The translations under genes were made by a program, and so were the position numbers. The notes below the pieces were generated by a model. That model saw nothing but the letters and a program-made list of their open reading frames with translations. It made no database searches and was not told the DNA's origin. 64,000 nt of DNA from Antrihabitans spumae (GTDB taxonomy: Bacteria > Actinomycetota > Actinomycetes > Mycobacteriales > Mycobacteriaceae). This document shows, piece after piece, positions 51,987 to 59,816 of the stretch. How positions within the stretch are numbered: the first letter of the stretch is position 1; the number at the start of each line of letters is the position of its first letter. The stretch covers positions 124,001 through 188,000 of the forward strand of contig NZ_JBIMSN010000003.1 of NCBI RefSeq assembly GCF_043944905.1. The letters are read 5' to 3'.

Positions 51987-53134
51987 TGACGACAACCAAA
52001 CGCTCCGCTTGGCTGGACGATGATCTCGAGGACCTGCGCGCGCTGGCGCGCTCGTTCTGTGAGAAGCAGATCAAGCCGAACATCGAGAAGTACATCGACC
52101 AGCATCATGTCGACCGCGACCTGTGGAACAAAGCCGGCGAGCTCGGTCTGCTCTGCATGTCGATTCCGGAGGAATTCGGTGGCGGGGGAGGCACTTTTGC
52201 GCACGAGGCGGTGCTCATCGAAGAGCAGGCGCGGATCGGTGACACGGCATGGGGACAGGCGGTGCACAGTGGCATCATCGCCCACTACCTCAACGCGTAC
52301 GGCACCGACGAGCAGAAGCGGGAATGGTTGCCCAAGATGGCGAGCGGGCAGGTGGTCGGTGCGATCGCGATGACCGAGCCAGGCACCGGATCCGACCTGC
52401 AGGCCGTCAAGGCGAAGGCCGTACGCGAAGGCGACGAGTACGTCATCAACGGCTCGAAGACCTTCATCACCAACGGCGCCCAAGCGGATCTGATCATCGT
52501 CGTGGTCAAGACCGATACGTCCGAAGGGGCGAACGGTATCTCGCTGGTGTTGGTCGAAGCCGATCGTGACGGCTTCCGCCGTGGACGGGTGCTCGACAAG
52601 GTCGGGCAGAAGGGGCAGGACACGTCCGAACTCTTCTTCGAAGACGTCCGGGTGCCGACCTCGAACCTGCTGGGAACCCAAGAGGGCCAAGGCTTTTTCC
52701 AGCTGATGATGCAGCTGCCGCAGGAACGGCTGATCATCGCGGTCGGGTCGACCGCGGCGATGGAGAACGCACTCGAGTTCACGATCAAGTACACGAAGGA
52801 ACGCCACGCGTTCGGCAAGCCGATCTTCAATTTCCAGAACACGAAGTTCAAGCTCGCCGAGGTCGCAACCGAAACCCGCATCGCCAGAGTGTTTCTCGAC
52901 GATTGCATCGTCAAACACCTGCAGGGCCAGCTCGATATCCCGACCGTTGCAATGGCCAAGTGGTGGACGTCCGACCGGGCGATGGTCGCGCTCGACGAAT
53001 GCCTGCAGTTGCACGGTGGGTACGGCTACATGACCGAGTACCCGATCGCCCGGATGTGGGCGGACAACCGTGTGCAGAAGATCTACGCAGGGACCAACGA
53101 GATCATGAAGGAAATCATCTCGCGGTCACTCTGA
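51986..53134 (+). CDS. Acyl-CoA dehydrogenase with helix-G catalytic Glu (IVD/LCAD type)
   Basis: 382 residues. AIAMTEPGTGSDLQAV, FITNGAQADLIIVVVKTD, LQLHGGYGYMTEYPIARMW. The C-terminal position that carries the catalytic Glu in medium-chain enzymes (YEGT) is Ala (IYAGTNEI), while Glu247 in LPQERLI sits where isovaleryl- and long-chain dehydrogenases place theirs. That suggests a branched or long substrate. The ATG overlaps the CoA-transferase stop (TGATG). Last gene of the operon; a strong hairpin follows. Confidence 0.9.
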   Translation: MTTTKRSAWLDDDLEDLRALARSFCEKQIKPNIEKYIDQHHVDRDLWNKAGELGLLCMSIPEEFGGGGGTFAHEAVLIEEQARIGDTAWGQAVHSGIIAHYLNAYGTDEQKREWLPKMASGQVVGAIAMTEPGTGSDLQAVKAKAVREGDEYVINGSKTFITNGAQADLIIVVVKTDTSEGANGISLVLVEADRDGFRRGRVLDKVGQKGQDTSELFFEDVRVPTSNLLGTQEGQGFFQLMMQLPQERLIIAVGSTAAMENALEFTIKYTKERHAFGKPIFNFQNTKFKLAEVATETRIARVFLDDCIVKHLQGQLDIPTVAMAKWWTSDRAMVALDECLQLHGGYGYMTEYPIARMWADNRVQKIYAGTNEIMKEIISRSL

Positions 53135-53302
53135 AAGCAGCGTGTCCAACGCCGCGATGGTCTCGGCGTTGGACACGTGCTTGATCGTGATCATCCCGAC
53201 GGCCTCGGCGCCTGCGATCGCGATGTCGGCGTCGTCGACGAACACGACCTCAGCGGCTGTGACGCCCAGGCGGGTGCACGCGAGTTCGTAGACCTGCTTC
53301 TG
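53126..53302 (-). pseudogene. Remnant of a HAD-superfamily hydrolase (C-terminal part)
   Basis: On the minus strand QKQVYELACTRLGVTAAEVV, FVDDADIAIAGAEAVGM and ITIKHVSNAETIAALDTLL reads as the C-terminal third of a HAD-IA hydrolase (YELAC.RLGV, FVDD). An in-frame TGA lies just before it (53303-53305), and the N-terminal motifs with the nucleophile Asp are not found in any frame up to 53489. It overlaps the ACAD stop by 9 bp. Probably a decayed gene. Confidence 0.6.
53141..53177 (+). terminator. Terminator hairpin of the beta-oxidation operon
   Basis: 14-bp perfect stem (53141-53154 with 53164-53177, CGTGTCCAACGCCG and complement) and a 9-nt loop, 6 bp after the last ACAD stop. There is no U tract. 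Confidence 0.65.
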
Positions 53303-53489
53303 TCACCTCGCCGACGTTGGCTTCGAAGATACCTACATCGCTGCCGCACTGGATGCGCAAAATGGGTGGTGTGAGTCGGTCGCCCGCCACCGATGCCGCG
53401 GTGACTCGAGCTCCCCGTGACGGCAGTGAACCTCTGCCGGCATTCACCGGGGGATGAGCCCGACGTAGTACCGGGTACCTTCGTCTTCC

Positions 53490-54233
53490 ATGACCATCGA
53501 CGCCGAGCTCGCCCCGCTGCCCGACACAGGCTACGTCTACAAGACGTCGTGGCGGCTCGGCACTCCGGATATGGACGAGGAGTACCGCCTGCGGGTCGAC
53601 GGCGTCGCACGCTACATTCAGGAGGTCGGCGCCGAGCATCTCGACGATGCCGATGCGACCGACGATCAGCCGCACTGGATCGTGCAACGCACCGTGATCG
53701 ACGTTCACGAACCGATCGTCTGGCCCGACGTCATCACGTTCCGGCGCTGGTGCGCGGGCTTGTCGACGCGGTGGTGCGCGATGCGCGTTCAGTTGGAGGG
53801 TGCGAACGGCGGGCGGATCGAAACCGAGGCGTTCTGGATCAACATGAACAAGGAAACAGGCGGCCCGGCCAGGCTCACTGACAGGTTCATGGCCATGATG
53901 GCGACAACCACCGACGAACACAGACTGCGCTGGAAGCCGTGGCTCACCGAGCCTGCAACCGACGAGGCAACACTCGATTTTCCGTTGCGCCGCACCGACG
54001 TCGACCATTTTCGACACGTGAACAACACCGTCTACTGGCACGGTGTCCACGAAGTGCTTGCAGACTCGGCGGCAATCATCGACGGTCCGTACCGCGCGAT
54101 CGTTGAGTACAAGAAACCGATCACCCTCGGCGAAGACGTTCGCATTCACACCCTAACGTCCGACGATGCTGTCGACCTCTGGTTCGTCGTCGCGGGAGAG
54201 GTCCGCGCTGCGGCTCGCCTCACCCCGCGCTGA
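53490..54233 (+). CDS. Acyl-ACP thioesterase-like (double hot-dog) protein, copy B
   Basis: 247 residues, clear paralogue of the protein at 5471-6256 through its length: YRLRVDGVARYIQEVGAEHL, WIVQRTVIDVHEPIVWPDV, FWINMNKETGG, RRTDVDHFRHVNNTVYWHG. The N-terminal hot-dog is the catalytic side in plant FatA/B relatives. It sits behind the beta-oxidation operon with its own start and ends one base from the convergent fprB copy. It probably removes acyl chains from CoA or ACP in the pathway encoded here. Confidence 0.85.
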   Translation: MTIDAELAPLPDTGYVYKTSWRLGTPDMDEEYRLRVDGVARYIQEVGAEHLDDADATDDQPHWIVQRTVIDVHEPIVWPDVITFRRWCAGLSTRWCAMRVQLEGANGGRIETEAFWINMNKETGGPARLTDRFMAMMATTTDEHRLRWKPWLTEPATDEATLDFPLRRTDVDHFRHVNNTVYWHGVHEVLADSAAIIDGPYRAIVEYKKPITLGEDVRIHTLTSDDAVDLWFVVAGEVRAAARLTPR

Positions 54234-54234
54234 G

Positions 54235-55971
54235 TTATACCAAGGTGGTCGAACCTCTCATCCGCCGAACTACAGCGAGCGGAAGTCGCTTGCGCGGCTG
54301 TGCTTTCGCGACCACATCGGCCATGTCGTCGCGGTCGGTGATCTTGGCTCGGACGCGGTTCTGTTCTGCGCCGCGCTGCAGCTCGACACGATCGATAGCG
54401 TGCCAGCCTGCCCGGTCGACCAACTCGGGTCGACGCGCGCGCACCAACCGCTTCAATGCGGATGCGGGCAACGTCGGTTGCGCCAATAGGCCCGAATTGA
54501 AGTCGTCGACCAGCGCGTTGACCGTCTCTTGCGCGCACGACTTGTTGGTGCCGATGAACCCGCTCGGCCCGCGTTTGATCCAGCCCGCGACGTAGGCCCC
54601 CGTCGAGATCGGACCGTCGCTACCGTCGCGAACACGTCCGTCGGTGTTGGGGATGACGCCCTTCACGTCGTCGAACGGAACTCCCGCGATCGGAACGCCG
54701 CGGTAGCCGATCGACGTCAAAACCAGACCGGCCTCGACGGTGTCCGTCGCGTCGGTCGCGTGCGTCCGCACTGTGCCGTCCTTGCTCACGACCAGTGCGT
54801 TGCGGACGAACTCGACACCGACCACACGTTCGTCGCCGACGATCCGCGTCGGGGTGGACAAGTACCGCAACGTGATTCGCTTACGACCGGCACCCTGACT
54901 CGGAACCTCGCGCAACATCGCGAGCTTCTGGGTGACCGAATGTTCCAAGGTCCCATCGGACTCGCGGGCAACGGTGACCTCGTCGAGCGAAAGGTCGGAG
55001 TCCTCGAGGAGGACATCCATATCGGGAGTCGCAAGCAGACCGGAGAACTCGGGAACGGTGAACGCAGACTGCGCGGGACCACGACGCCCGACGATCACAA
55101 CTTCTTCGATACGACTGTGCCGCAACGCCTCCAGAGCGTGTTGTGCGATGTCTGTCGTTGCGAGGTGGTCTGGATCGGATGTCAGAATTCGTGCGACATC
55201 CAGCGCGACATTGCCGTTGCCGATGATGATGGCGTGACGGTGCGACAGGTCGTAGGTCCTGTGCGCATGATCAGGGTGACCGTTGTACCAGGCGACGAAG
55301 TCGGTCGCGGATCCGCAGCCGGCAAGATCGTCGCCAGGGATGTCGAGGCGCCGATCCGACGACGCACCGACGGCGTAGAGGACCGCGTGATGATGCTCGA
55401 GCAGATCCTCGTGCGACAGGTGCTTGCCGATCTCGACGTTGAGGTAGTACTCGAACCCGTCCTGGTCGGCGATTGTGTCGAACAAGCGAGTCACCTGCTT
55501 GGTCTTCTGATGATCGGGTGCGACGCCCGCGCGAACGAGACCGTGCGGAGTCGGCAACCGATCGAAGACGTTGACCTGCACATCGGGCTGCGTCAACAAC
55601 TCGTCGGCCGCATACATCGCTGCCGGACCCGAGCCGATGATCGCGACTCGCAGCGGTTCGCGGCTCTGGTCGACCGAGGCTGCTGCGATCACCGGAGCAA
55701 GCAGTGGCCGAGGCCGTGGCTCCTTGTAGAACTCAGCGTTGATCTGCAGGTAATCCTGTTGTGCATCAGCCAGTTTCGAGTGCGGCACGATGGCATCGAC
55801 CGGGCAGGCCGACACGCAGGCACCGCAGTCGACGCATGCAGCCGGGTCGATGTGCAGCATCTCCGCTGTCAGAAAGTCGGGCTCGTCCGGCGTCGGATGG
55901 ATGCAGTTGACGGGGCATGCGTATACGCACGACGCGTCGCTACAACAGGATTGAGTGACGACGTGAGGCAT
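54235..55971 (-). CDS. fprB: Ferredoxin / ferredoxin--NADP+ reductase fusion, FprB type (copy B)
   Basis: 578 residues from ATG 55971. Ferredoxin part CCSDASCVYACPVNC and CVDCGACVSACPVDA; flavoprotein part VAIIGSGPAAMYAADELL, IIIGNGNVALDVARI, VGRRGPAQSAFT and GWIKRGPSGFIGTNK. The domain order is the same as copy A at 3.8 kb. It lies 13 bp downstream of the AurF-like diiron gene in one operon, so it most likely supplies electrons to that oxygenase. A similar neighbourhood (diiron protein Rv0885 next to fprB Rv0886) is known in M. tuberculosis. The C-terminus (MRGSTTLV) is about 20 residues longer than copy A. Confidence 0.9.
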   Translation of the reverse strand: MPHVVTQSCCSDASCVYACPVNCIHPTPDEPDFLTAEMLHIDPAACVDCGACVSACPVDAIVPHSKLADAQQDYLQINAEFYKEPRPRPLLAPVIAAASVDQSREPLRVAIIGSGPAAMYAADELLTQPDVQVNVFDRLPTPHGLVRAGVAPDHQKTKQVTRLFDTIADQDGFEYYLNVEIGKHLSHEDLLEHHHAVLYAVGASSDRRLDIPGDDLAGCGSATDFVAWYNGHPDHAHRTYDLSHRHAIIIGNGNVALDVARILTSDPDHLATTDIAQHALEALRHSRIEEVVIVGRRGPAQSAFTVPEFSGLLATPDMDVLLEDSDLSLDEVTVARESDGTLEHSVTQKLAMLREVPSQGAGRKRITLRYLSTPTRIVGDERVVGVEFVRNALVVSKDGTVRTHATDATDTVEAGLVLTSIGYRGVPIAGVPFDDVKGVIPNTDGRVRDGSDGPISTGAYVAGWIKRGPSGFIGTNKSCAQETVNALVDDFNSGLLAQPTLPASALKRLVRARRPELVDRAGWHAIDRVELQRGAEQNRVRAKITDRDDMADVVAKAQPRKRLPLAVVRRMRGSTTLV

Positions 55972-55984
55972 ATCGTCGGCCTTT

Positions 55985-56989
55985 CTACGCCGACGCGCGA
56001 ACCGGCACGCGGCTCGGCTCGCTGCGGTAGCGCGACGGACGACCATCGATCTTGCAGATCTTCCAGATGGCACGCGAGACGGGGTTCATCAAGCCGATGT
56101 CCTCGGCGAGCATCCGAACGTCGGCGAAGTAGTCCTGCAGAGTCTGACGCGAGGAAGGTGTGTCCCAGAACAGGTCCTTCTTGACCGATGCCGGAATGTC
56201 GAACGTCTTCCAGAACGACGGCGGCGGTACGGCGATGGAGTCGCACAGGACGCGCATGATGACCGGGAAGGCAAGGGATAGCCCGAAGCGACCGACTGTG
56301 CTCATCTGCGGCACATGGTGACTCAGGAACTGGTGCGCGAACGAGATGTGTCGAGCTTCTTCGGCAACGTGAATCCGCATGACGCCGGCCATGATCGGAT
56401 GAATTTCTTCGCCCGAACGCAGGATGGCCTTCTGAATGTGGTCGATCGGCTCTTCACCGGCGAGGATGCCGACGAAAAAGATCTCGGGAAGAATCGTGCC
56501 GGCAATCGGAACGATCGGAGCCAGCCATTTGATGCCTGGACGAGCGCCGGGAACGTCGACACCGATCCGGTTGACCATCTCCTGGAACATCAGGGTGTGG
56601 TTGCACTCTTCGATGACTTCGTGTGTGCAGTAGCGGAATTCGGCAGATCCGTTCGGCTGCTTGAAGACGTGCTGCATCAGACCGCCGATGAGCACCGTCT
56701 CGAACTGCAGACCGACCTTCGCGACGTTGGCTTGTCGCCACATGCCGATTTCGATCTTCTTCTCGATCGGCAAGGCCTGGTACCAGGGGTGAGCGCCGAG
56801 TGGGTCGCCGTGCTCGGGAAGGATCCACCGTCGGTCGTTCGGGGTCACAGCGAATTCGGGAGAATCCCAATCGATGTCGACGTAAGGATCGAAGTGCTTT
56901 TGGACCGATCCTTCGGACAGTGCCTTCAAGGATTCCGCGTAGGTGTCGCCGCGCTGCTCATCTGTCGGCGCTGCAATCGAGAGTGACAT
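55985..56989 (-). CDS. AurF-like diiron oxygenase family protein, copy 2
   Basis: 334 residues from ATG 56989, which has GAGGAG upstream. Iron motifs: CTHEVIEECNHTLMFQEM and IHVAEEARHISFAHQF, matching copy 1 at 43.3 kb closely. The same hydrophobic stretch (PIVPIAGTILPEIFFVGIL) separates them. It is followed by the ferredoxin/ferredoxin reductase fusion, giving a complete NADPH-to-diiron electron chain. Function in the family ranges from N-oxygenation (AurF) to unknown fatty-acyl chemistry; the surrounding acyl-CoA genes favour the latter. Confidence 0.87.
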   Translation of the reverse strand: MSLSIAAPTDEQRGDTYAESLKALSEGSVQKHFDPYVDIDWDSPEFAVTPNDRRWILPEHGDPLGAHPWYQALPIEKKIEIGMWRQANVAKVGLQFETVLIGGLMQHVFKQPNGSAEFRYCTHEVIEECNHTLMFQEMVNRIGVDVPGARPGIKWLAPIVPIAGTILPEIFFVGILAGEEPIDHIQKAILRSGEEIHPIMAGVMRIHVAEEARHISFAHQFLSHHVPQMSTVGRFGLSLAFPVIMRVLCDSIAVPPPSFWKTFDIPASVKKDLFWDTPSSRQTLQDYFADVRMLAEDIGLMNPVSRAIWKICKIDGRPSRYRSEPSRVPVRASA

Positions 56990-57041
56990 CAAAGCTCCTC
57001 ATCGCCAATGCACGGAGCCTCGTTGCGCCGTGCGTAGGAAG

Positions 57042-57086
57042 TGCTGTCAAGGTGCTAGCTGACAGCATCGCTAAAGTTACTGTAAC
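57042..57086. promoter_or_regulatory. Two inverted repeats upstream of AurF-like gene 2
   Basis: TGCTGTCA (57042-57049) and TGACAGCA (57060-57067) are perfect 8-base arms with a 10-base spacer, followed by GTTAC-T-GTAAC (57076-57086). Both lie in the 226-bp divergent interval between the AurF-like and DUF445 genes. Confidence 0.5.
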
Positions 57087-57215
57087 GGCTCGTCGCGGTT
57101 AAAGCTACGTCCCTGCTCCTGTTGCATGTTTCGTCCCGTCACATCCAGGGCATTCGGTGGTCTGCGCCACATTTTTGTTGCGACTGAGGGTTTCGATTGG
57201 GGATTCGCCGAAAGG

Positions 57216-58469
57216 ATGCCACGGTTCGCCATGCTGACCGAGTTCACCGACCACTGGATCGCCTACTCGTCCGTCGTTGTCTTGGCCGCGCTCATCGGGT
57301 GGGTCACGAAGATCGTCGCCATCGAGATGATGTTCAAGCCGATCGATTTCAAAGGATTCAAGGTAGGACCGTTGCCCATCGGGTGGCAGGGCATCATCCC
57401 GCTGCGTGCCGCGCACATGGCGAGCGTCGCGACCAACAAGATCGTCGGTGAACTCCTCACCCCTGCCGACGTGTGGGCCCGACTCGATCAGAAGCAGCTG
57501 CTCGAAGAAATTCGGGAGCCGCTGCTCACCTCGATGGACGCGATAACTCAAGAGGTCGCCTCGACAATGCAGCCGGAAATCTGGGCGAACACACCAGGTT
57601 TCGTCAAGGACAAGTTGATCCAGCGCATGCGTGAGCGTGGCCCCGACGCCATGAAGCAGATCATGGACGACGTCGAGGCCAACGTCGAAGAGGTGTTGGA
57701 TCTCAAATCGCTCGCGACCCGAACCCTTGTGTACGACAAGGAGATCCTGCAGCGTGTGTTCCGCCAGGCGGGTAAACGCGAGTGGGCATTCATCAGACGC
57801 TTCGGTCTGGGAGCAGGTTTCTGCATCGGTCTGATACAGCTGACTGCATACCTGTGGCTGAAATCGCCACTGATCAATCCGATCATGGGTGCAATCAACG
57901 GGTGGGCGACCGACGCATTCTGTATCAAGGTGTTGCTGTTCAGCCCGAAGCGCCCGAAGAAGTACCTGGGCATCTTCGAATGGCAAGGACTGTTCCTCAA
58001 ATATCAGGACGAGGTTGCCGACGAACTGTCTGCGTTGATCGCGGAAAAGGTACTCACGCCGCACGCAATACTCGAGTCGATGCTGGAGGGCCCGCGTTCC
58101 GATCGCTTCTACCTCATCATTCGTCGCCATATCGGGCGGATGGTCGAAGAAGAACTCGGTGTCGCAGCTCCTGCAGTCAAGGCGGTGATCGGTGCCGACA
58201 ATCTCGACAAGACCAAGACTCTGATGGCGGAGCGAGTGATGAAGAGCCTGCCGAGGACGATGGAAAACGCGGAGGGCTACATCGAGGAGACCCTCGACGT
58301 CGCCAATCTGCTCGCCGAGCGACTCAAGGAGTTGCCGCCCGAAGAATTCGAGGGTGTCCTCCGCCCAGCCTTCCAACAGGACGAATGGATCCTGATCGCG
58401 ACCGGCGCTGTGCTCGGCGCGTTCGCAGGTGTCGCACAGGACGTCGTCATCCATCAGTTCGCGAAGTGA
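57216..58469 (+). CDS. DUF445 family membrane protein
   Basis: 417 residues from ATG 57216 (ATG 57231, MLTEFTDHW, is equally possible; ribosome sites are weak for both). WIAYSSVVVLAALIGWVTKIVAIEMMFKPI at the start and IATGAVLGAFAGVAQ at the end are the paired membrane segments of DUF445 proteins, with a central helical region (LPIGWQGIIPLRAAHMA, ATNKI). A middle segment ITAYLWLKSPLINPIMGAINGWATD repeats the GW.T pattern. The function of the family is unknown. It is 14 bp upstream of an Abi-alpha-like gene. Confidence 0.82.
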   Translation: MPRFAMLTEFTDHWIAYSSVVVLAALIGWVTKIVAIEMMFKPIDFKGFKVGPLPIGWQGIIPLRAAHMASVATNKIVGELLTPADVWARLDQKQLLEEIREPLLTSMDAITQEVASTMQPEIWANTPGFVKDKLIQRMRERGPDAMKQIMDDVEANVEEVLDLKSLATRTLVYDKEILQRVFRQAGKREWAFIRRFGLGAGFCIGLIQLTAYLWLKSPLINPIMGAINGWATDAFCIKVLLFSPKRPKKYLGIFEWQGLFLKYQDEVADELSALIAEKVLTPHAILESMLEGPRSDRFYLIIRRHIGRMVEEELGVAAPAVKAVIGADNLDKTKTLMAERVMKSLPRTMENAEGYIEETLDVANLLAERLKELPPEEFEGVLRPAFQQDEWILIATGAVLGAFAGVAQDVVIHQFAK

Positions 58470-58483
58470 GGGAGAGGTAGCAG

Positions 58484-59350
58484 ATGCCCGAACCAACGTC
58501 CGGCCCCCACGAAATGCAGCCGGTGCCGCTCGTCTCTGCCACGCAAGGTTTGTTCGGTCGGCTGGACCGTGTGCCACGGCGACTGCGCAACATTCCTATC
58601 GAAAGCCTCGGCGTTCTCGGCCGGATTGTGCCCGGCGGCGTGCTGCGACGCCCGATTGTGCTGACAGAAGCGGTGCTACGTCAATTGCTCGGAGTCGACG
58701 AGAATTCGGAGCATGCCGAGTCGACGCTGTATCCAGGTGACGCTGGGCGCATCGACGAAGACTTCACTGCGCCGCCCGATCCGCGGACCTCCGTACGGTC
58801 GATGGTGCACGAGATGCTCGATCGTTCCGTCCGGCAGAGTCCCCGCCAGGCAGAGGAAGCCAACTTCAAACGATTGCTTACGCAACTCGTTCCCGACGAG
58901 GTCCGCATCATCAACGCACTGTCCGACGGGCGAATCAGCCCGATCATTCATGTCGGTGTCGGGTCGCCCGGTTCGGTGGATCACACCGTGTACAGGAACG
59001 CCTCGACGATCGGAACCGACGCCGGGGTCAGGCTGCCCGACGCGGTCAGTCAATACATCGAGCCCCTCGAGTCGCTGAATCTCGTCGAAATCGGTCCCGC
59101 GGAGGATGCGCTGCGTGAACAGTACGAAATTTTGGAGACGTACGACGAGATCGAGTCAGCCGACGAATTCGCCGCTGCCGAAGCCAAGGGAACGTTCGCC
59201 AAGAAGTTGAAGTTCAAGTCCGAAAAGCATGTGCGACATACACTTCGGATCAGCGAACTGGGGGCGAAGCTGTGGGCGGCGGCCAACCCCGATACCTACG
59301 ACTTCCAGGTACCGGACCGACGAGGAAATCCGAACAACGACGGAAATTAG
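58484..59350 (+). CDS. Abi-alpha (DUF4393)-like protein
   Basis: 288 residues, cytosolic, acidic. The core EANFKRLLTQLVPDEVRIINALSDG followed later by QYIEPLESLNLVEIGP and HTLRISELGAKLWAA resembles the Abi-alpha domain (a region seen in some abortive-infection proteins), where a 'QL.P.E..I...L' helix precedes a winged-helix-like end. GAGAGG precedes the ATG. Co-directional with and 14 bp after the DUF445 gene. The name is a similarity only; no toxin or nuclease motif is visible. Confidence 0.55.
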   Translation: MPEPTSGPHEMQPVPLVSATQGLFGRLDRVPRRLRNIPIESLGVLGRIVPGGVLRRPIVLTEAVLRQLLGVDENSEHAESTLYPGDAGRIDEDFTAPPDPRTSVRSMVHEMLDRSVRQSPRQAEEANFKRLLTQLVPDEVRIINALSDGRISPIIHVGVGSPGSVDHTVYRNASTIGTDAGVRLPDAVSQYIEPLESLNLVEIGPAEDALREQYEILETYDEIESADEFAAAEAKGTFAKKLKFKSEKHVRHTLRISELGAKLWAAANPDTYDFQVPDRRGNPNNDGN

Positions 59351-59396
59351 ACTTCGATGTCGAAACTCGAGTCCTAGCTCCGAGGTATCTCCTAGA

Positions 59397-59417
59397 CGGG
59401 GCTCGACACGTGCCCCG
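59397..59417 (+). other. Short hairpin before the DGPF gene
   Basis: CGGGGC (59397-59402) and GCCCCG (59412-59417), 9-nt loop; ahead of the GAAGGAGC ribosome site of the next gene. May be a terminator for the gene at 58484 or a leader structure. Confidence 0.35.
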
Positions 59418-59437
59418 CGACCGAAGGAGCTCATGAC

Positions 59438-59809
59438 ATGAAGTATCTGATGCTGGCCTACACCGACAAGGACGCGTGGGACGACGTCGACGTGACGAGC
59501 CCCGAGTTCGTCGCGACCTGCAAGTTCTACGAAGACCTCGGCAAGGAACTGACGGAGACCGGCGAGATGGTCTCGACGGAAGGACTTGCCGATCCGTCGC
59601 TCACCAGAACGGTCCGCAAGGGGGCTGGTGGGCCGGTCGCCAGTGACGGTCCGTATGCCGAAGTCAAAGAGGTGCTGGCAAGTTTCGGCATCGTCGATTG
59701 CGCCAGCTACGACCGTGTACTCGAGATTGCCGGCCGGATCGCCGACGCGGTCGGAGACTCGATCGAAATTCGACCGATCATGTCTGGACCGCCGGCAGCA
59801 GACGTGTAG
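59438..59809 (+). CDS. DGPF/YCII-domain protein
   Basis: 123 residues. MKYLMLAYTDKDAW at the start and VASDGPYAEVKEVLASFGIVD in the middle are the YCII-related (DGPF) signature with Asp-Gly-Pro; the fold is a small ferredoxin-like dimer. GAAGGAGC lies ahead of the ATG. Genes of this type regularly precede ECF42 sigma factors, as here (next start 8 bp on). Their role is unknown, possibly a signal partner for the sigma factor. Confidence 0.9.
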   Translation: MKYLMLAYTDKDAWDDVDVTSPEFVATCKFYEDLGKELTETGEMVSTEGLADPSLTRTVRKGAGGPVASDGPYAEVKEVLASFGIVDCASYDRVLEIAGRIADAVGDSIEIRPIMSGPPAADV

Positions 59810-59816
59810 ATCGGCC

